Shown one piece after another: positions 61,600-64,000 of a stretch of 64,000 nt of DNA. The notes under the pieces were generated by a model. The model was not told where the DNA came from, made no database searches, and saw only the letters and a program-made list of their open reading frames with translations. How positions within the stretch are numbered: the first letter of the stretch is position 1; each line of letters begins with the position of its first letter. Origin of the DNA: Stieleria maiorica (lineage in GTDB: Bacteria > Planctomycetota > Planctomycetia > Pirellulales > Pirellulaceae); NCBI RefSeq assembly GCF_008035925.1, contig NZ_CP036264.1, forward strand, positions 829,774 through 893,773, in the 5' to 3' direction. Both the position numbers and the translations under genes were made by a program.

Positions 61600-62906
61600 C
61601 CGAGCAACTCCCGAATCGGTGTTCCGCCTTCGTCGACCAACGGGATCGGCCGGTTGCCCATCGCGTTGTCGCCGCTTGAATCGATGCCGAGTGCTTCGAG
61701 CATGGTGGCGTACAGGTCGCTTGCCGAAACCGGGTTGTCGCTGACCTCCATGCCGTCGGCCGAGGTCTTGCCATAGACTTGGCCGCCGGCGATCGCACCG
61801 CCGCCCAACGCCACGCTCCAGGCATCCGGGAAATGGTCGCGTCCCCGGTTGGGGTTGATCCGCGGGGTGCGTCCGAATTCGCCCATCCAGACCACCAGCG
61901 TCGATTCCAGCATGCCACGATCCCGCAGATCACTCATCAGGGTCGTCCAGGCCGGATCCAGGACTTCGCACATCGAACTGACGGTGCTGAAATTGTCGAC
62001 GTGGGAGTCCCAAGAACCTTGACCGGCCGCGTCGAGCGAGACCTCGACAAACGGCACGCCGCGCTCGACCAGCCGACGCGCCAGCAGACAGCCCTGGCCG
62101 AAACGATTGCGACCATAGGCGTCACGCAATTCCGTTTTCTCCTCATCCAGATCGAACGCCCCCTCGCCACGCGTTTCCACCATCCGCATCGCCTGGTCGT
62201 ACACCGACGCGTGCTTGAGAGCGGCCGCAGACGATTGGGGCGAACCCCGACGCAACATCTCCAACAACCCTTGGCGTTCGGACAGCGCGTCGGGGTTTCC
62301 GCCGGCGACGTCCAGGTTTTCGACCGTCAAATTGGCGCGGGTGTTGGGGTCGTTGCTGGCTCCGGAGACGACCAGGGGCGAATGGTCGGGACCGAGAAAA
62401 CCGGATCCCAGATTGCCGAATCGAAACGGCGCGATCGAAACGAACCCGGGCAGCGGAGATCCGGCCGGTTTGAGCCGGTGCGAGATCAACGAACCGAACA
62501 CGGGATAGTCGGTCATGCCGCCCATCGGGCGATAGCCCGTCATCATCAACTGTGTCGCTCGGCCGTGATCCCCTTCGCGTGTCTTCATCGAACGCACCAG
62601 TGCGACATCCTTCATCTGCGTCGCCAGCCCCGGCAGATTTTGGCTCAGCTCGATCCCCGGCACGGCGGTCGAGATCGCTTGGGTGGGGCCGCCGTTGCGG
62701 TGCCCCGGTTTGGGGTCCAGCGTCTCCATTTGGCTCGGCCCGCCGGCCATCCACAACAAGATGCATGCCTTGGGCGGACGTTTTGTTCCGGCCGCCATCG
62801 CCAGCTTGGGCAACCACGGCGAACAACTGATCCCACCCACCGATGCGGCGGCGATGCGAAACAGATCGCGTCGTGAAAACGTTTCGAAAGGTCGCGTCAT
62901 CGACAT
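61596..62906 (-). CDS. DUF1501 Tat-exported sulfatase-like protein
   Basis: 436 residues from the ATG giving MSMTRPFETFSRRDLF, with GGAG eight bases upstream; an ATG two codons later is also usable. A twin-arginine signal (SRRDLFRIAAAS) marks Tat export. DUF1501 landmarks: KACILLWMAGGPSQMETLDPKPG, STLVVWMGEFGRTPRINPN and RDHFPDAWSVALGGGAI. The family is related to alkaline phosphatase/sulfatase-like enzymes and is expanded in planctomycetes; the substrate is unknown. It starts inside the end of the DUF1549/1553 gene, the usual companion of this family. Confidence 0.92.
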   Translation of the reverse strand: MSMTRPFETFSRRDLFRIAAASVGGISCSPWLPKLAMAAGTKRPPKACILLWMAGGPSQMETLDPKPGHRNGGPTQAISTAVPGIELSQNLPGLATQMKDVALVRSMKTREGDHGRATQLMMTGYRPMGGMTDYPVFGSLISHRLKPAGSPLPGFVSIAPFRFGNLGSGFLGPDHSPLVVSGASNDPNTRANLTVENLDVAGGNPDALSERQGLLEMLRRGSPQSSAAALKHASVYDQAMRMVETRGEGAFDLDEEKTELRDAYGRNRFGQGCLLARRLVERGVPFVEVSLDAAGQGSWDSHVDNFSTVSSMCEVLDPAWTTLMSDLRDRGMLESTLVVWMGEFGRTPRINPNRGRDHFPDAWSVALGGGAIAGGQVYGKTSADGMEVSDNPVSASDLYATMLEALGIDSSGDNAMGNRPIPLVDEGGTPIRELLG

Positions 62907-64000
62907 AACACAAACTCCGGGCTGTTGAGAAGCGCCCACAGGATTTCGCCGAACGCTTTGCGGCGCATCGTTTCGTCCGGCTTGTTGTCCAAGTACTCGG
63001 TCAGCGATTGTTTTTCCGCATCCGACGGCTCGCGCGTCAGCACCGCCAGGTAAAGTGTTTCGATCCGCTTGTCCTCGTCAAAGAACGGCGATTCGACCAC
63101 CGCACGCAACAGCCGACTGCGGTCCAAGTCGATCGCGTCGGAGGTGACCGGTCCGTTCATCATCATCAATGCTTGCGGGATCCCCGACGCATAATCTTCC
63201 GGCGTCTCGCCGATCGCTTCGCCGAGCCGGTTGACCATCTGGAGGCGGGCGCCGGTCCAGCGGGGGGCCGCCGGATCGATCCGGCTGATCGGCAAATGAA
63301 GCGACTGCTCCAACGAATCAAACACCTGCTCGGGACTGATCACTTTCAATTCCCGCCGAAAAGTCTCTGCGGATCCGGACTCCGACATCACGCGTGCAGC
63401 ATACCAGTTCGTTTTACAGATCGCCGCGATCAGCCGCTGAACATGAAAGCCGTCCTCGGCGAATCTCTTTCCCAGATCATCCAGAAACTCGCGTTCGTCG
63501 GGGCTGGCCAGGTCCAAGTTCTCGATATCGGCGTACAGCCCGCGGCCGACCAACAGTTGCCAGAACCGGTTGACCGCGGTTGCCGCAAAATTCGGGTTCT
63601 CGGGCGACGTCATCCAACGGGCCAGGCGGACTCGCGGCGCCCGCGACGCGTCTTCGATGGTGTCGTCCTGCCACAGGAACTTTGCCGCATAGGTCTGCCC
63701 TTCGAATCGGATTTCACCGCTCTTGCCCGTCGGGCGTGATCCGTCCGGATCGCCCCCCGCCGGGCTCATGTCGCTGTAGAACGCCGCCAGCCCCCAGAAA
63801 TCATGCTGCTTCCAATCCGTGAAGGGATGGTCGTGACACTGCGCGCAATCCAATCGCACGCCCAGCATCACCCGCGATAGATTGCCCGCGTAATTTTCCG
63901 GCGTGCCGCCGACCAACTGGTAATACCCGCCCGCAGAAGCCGATGACTGAATCTGCGCGATCTCGCGCATCATCTCGTCGTACGGCTTGCCCTCCCGGAA
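62897..64000 (-). CDS. DUF1549/DUF1553 protein, 5'-truncated by window edge
   Basis: The frame runs off the window end, so only the C-terminal 367 residues are seen. DUF1549 part: VMLGVRLDCAQCHDHPFTDW with a CxxCH heme-binding motif (CAQCH), then WQDDTIEDAS. DUF1553 part: VNRFWQLLVGRGLYADIENL, FHVQRLIAAICKTNWY and LYLAVLTREPSDAEKQSLTE. Families of this type are cytochrome-domain proteins paired with DUF1501 exported enzymes in planctomycetes. The last codons overlap the DUF1501 start. The missing N-terminus should hold the export signal and possibly a cytochrome c domain. Confidence 0.93.
   Translation of the reverse strand, partial: FREGKPYDEMMREIAQIQSSASAGGYYQLVGGTPENYAGNLSRVMLGVRLDCAQCHDHPFTDWKQHDFWGLAAFYSDMSPAGGDPDGSRPTGKSGEIRFEGQTYAAKFLWQDDTIEDASRAPRVRLARWMTSPENPNFAATAVNRFWQLLVGRGLYADIENLDLASPDEREFLDDLGKRFAEDGFHVQRLIAAICKTNWYAARVMSESGSAETFRRELKVISPEQVFDSLEQSLHLPISRIDPAAPRWTGARLQMVNRLGEAIGETPEDYASGIPQALMMMNGPVTSDAIDLDRSRLLRAVVESPFFDEDKRIETLYLAVLTREPSDAEKQSLTEYLDNKPDETMRRKAFGEILWALLNSPEFVLCR

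Noticed and set aside
63840-63900. Multiheme cytochrome at the window end
   Set aside because: Only one CxxCH motif is visible, and it belongs to the DUF1549 context; no other heme motifs are seen.

Overview
The window looks like chromosomal DNA of a planctomycete, most likely of the Pirellulaceae (Rhodopirellula/Stieleria-like). This is inferred from gene content: a DUF1549/DUF1553 plus DUF1501 pair, Tat-exported Gfo/Idh and TIM-barrel sugar-enzyme pairs, several VWA proteins, two ECF sigma factors, FG-GAP and EF-hand proteins, and an OmpA-like lipoprotein. The sequence is GC-rich, Shine-Dalgarno sites are sporadic, and many intergenic gaps are filled with inverted-repeat families. No rRNA, tRNA, CRISPR array, transposase or phage gene was recognised.

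Layout. 0-4.3 kb: a 5'-truncated FG-GAP membrane protein whose stop overlaps the start of an ECF sigma factor. 4.4-11.6 kb: hflK-hflC, a DUF2306 protein, a trio of exported or membrane proteins with CCFG and CPFC motifs, and a small secreted protein. 11.7-17.8 kb: a degenerate NtrC-like regulator with a coupled partner, an OmpA lipoprotein, an ABC exporter and a small membrane protein. 17.8-22.8 kb: lactate permease, then an ECF sigma factor with an anti-sigma-like/VWA fusion protein. 23-31.3 kb: Gfo/Idh oxidoreductase and sugar isomerase, facing a run of TIM-barrel isomerase, TMEM43 protein, M3 peptidase and PQQ propeller.

31.5-38.4 kb: a signalling locus. A TonB-dependent receptor, a YfiR-like periplasmic protein and a CHASE8-HAMP-type histidine kinase form one tightly packed unit, and a histidine kinase with receiver domains at both ends is transcribed divergently. 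It resembles the YfiBNR system with a histidine kinase in place of the diguanylate cyclase and a TonB receptor at the outer membrane. This is the best candidate in the window for an unusual system. 38.8-47 kb: an RND efflux pair, an isochorismatase-ThuA fusion and a caspase-like protein, separated by several fold-back repeats and a heptamer microsatellite.

47.1-64 kb: one minus-strand run of ten genes, most overlapping by 1-10 bases. In transcription order: DUF1549/1553, DUF1501, a ten-EF-hand protein, MoxR ATPase, DUF58, BatA-like VWA, a giant coiled-coil membrane protein, a second VWA membrane protein, a BlaI repressor, and an M56 (BlaR1-type) protease fused to WD40 repeats. The packing suggests co-expression of an envelope MoxR/VWA complex with its own protease-repressor switch.
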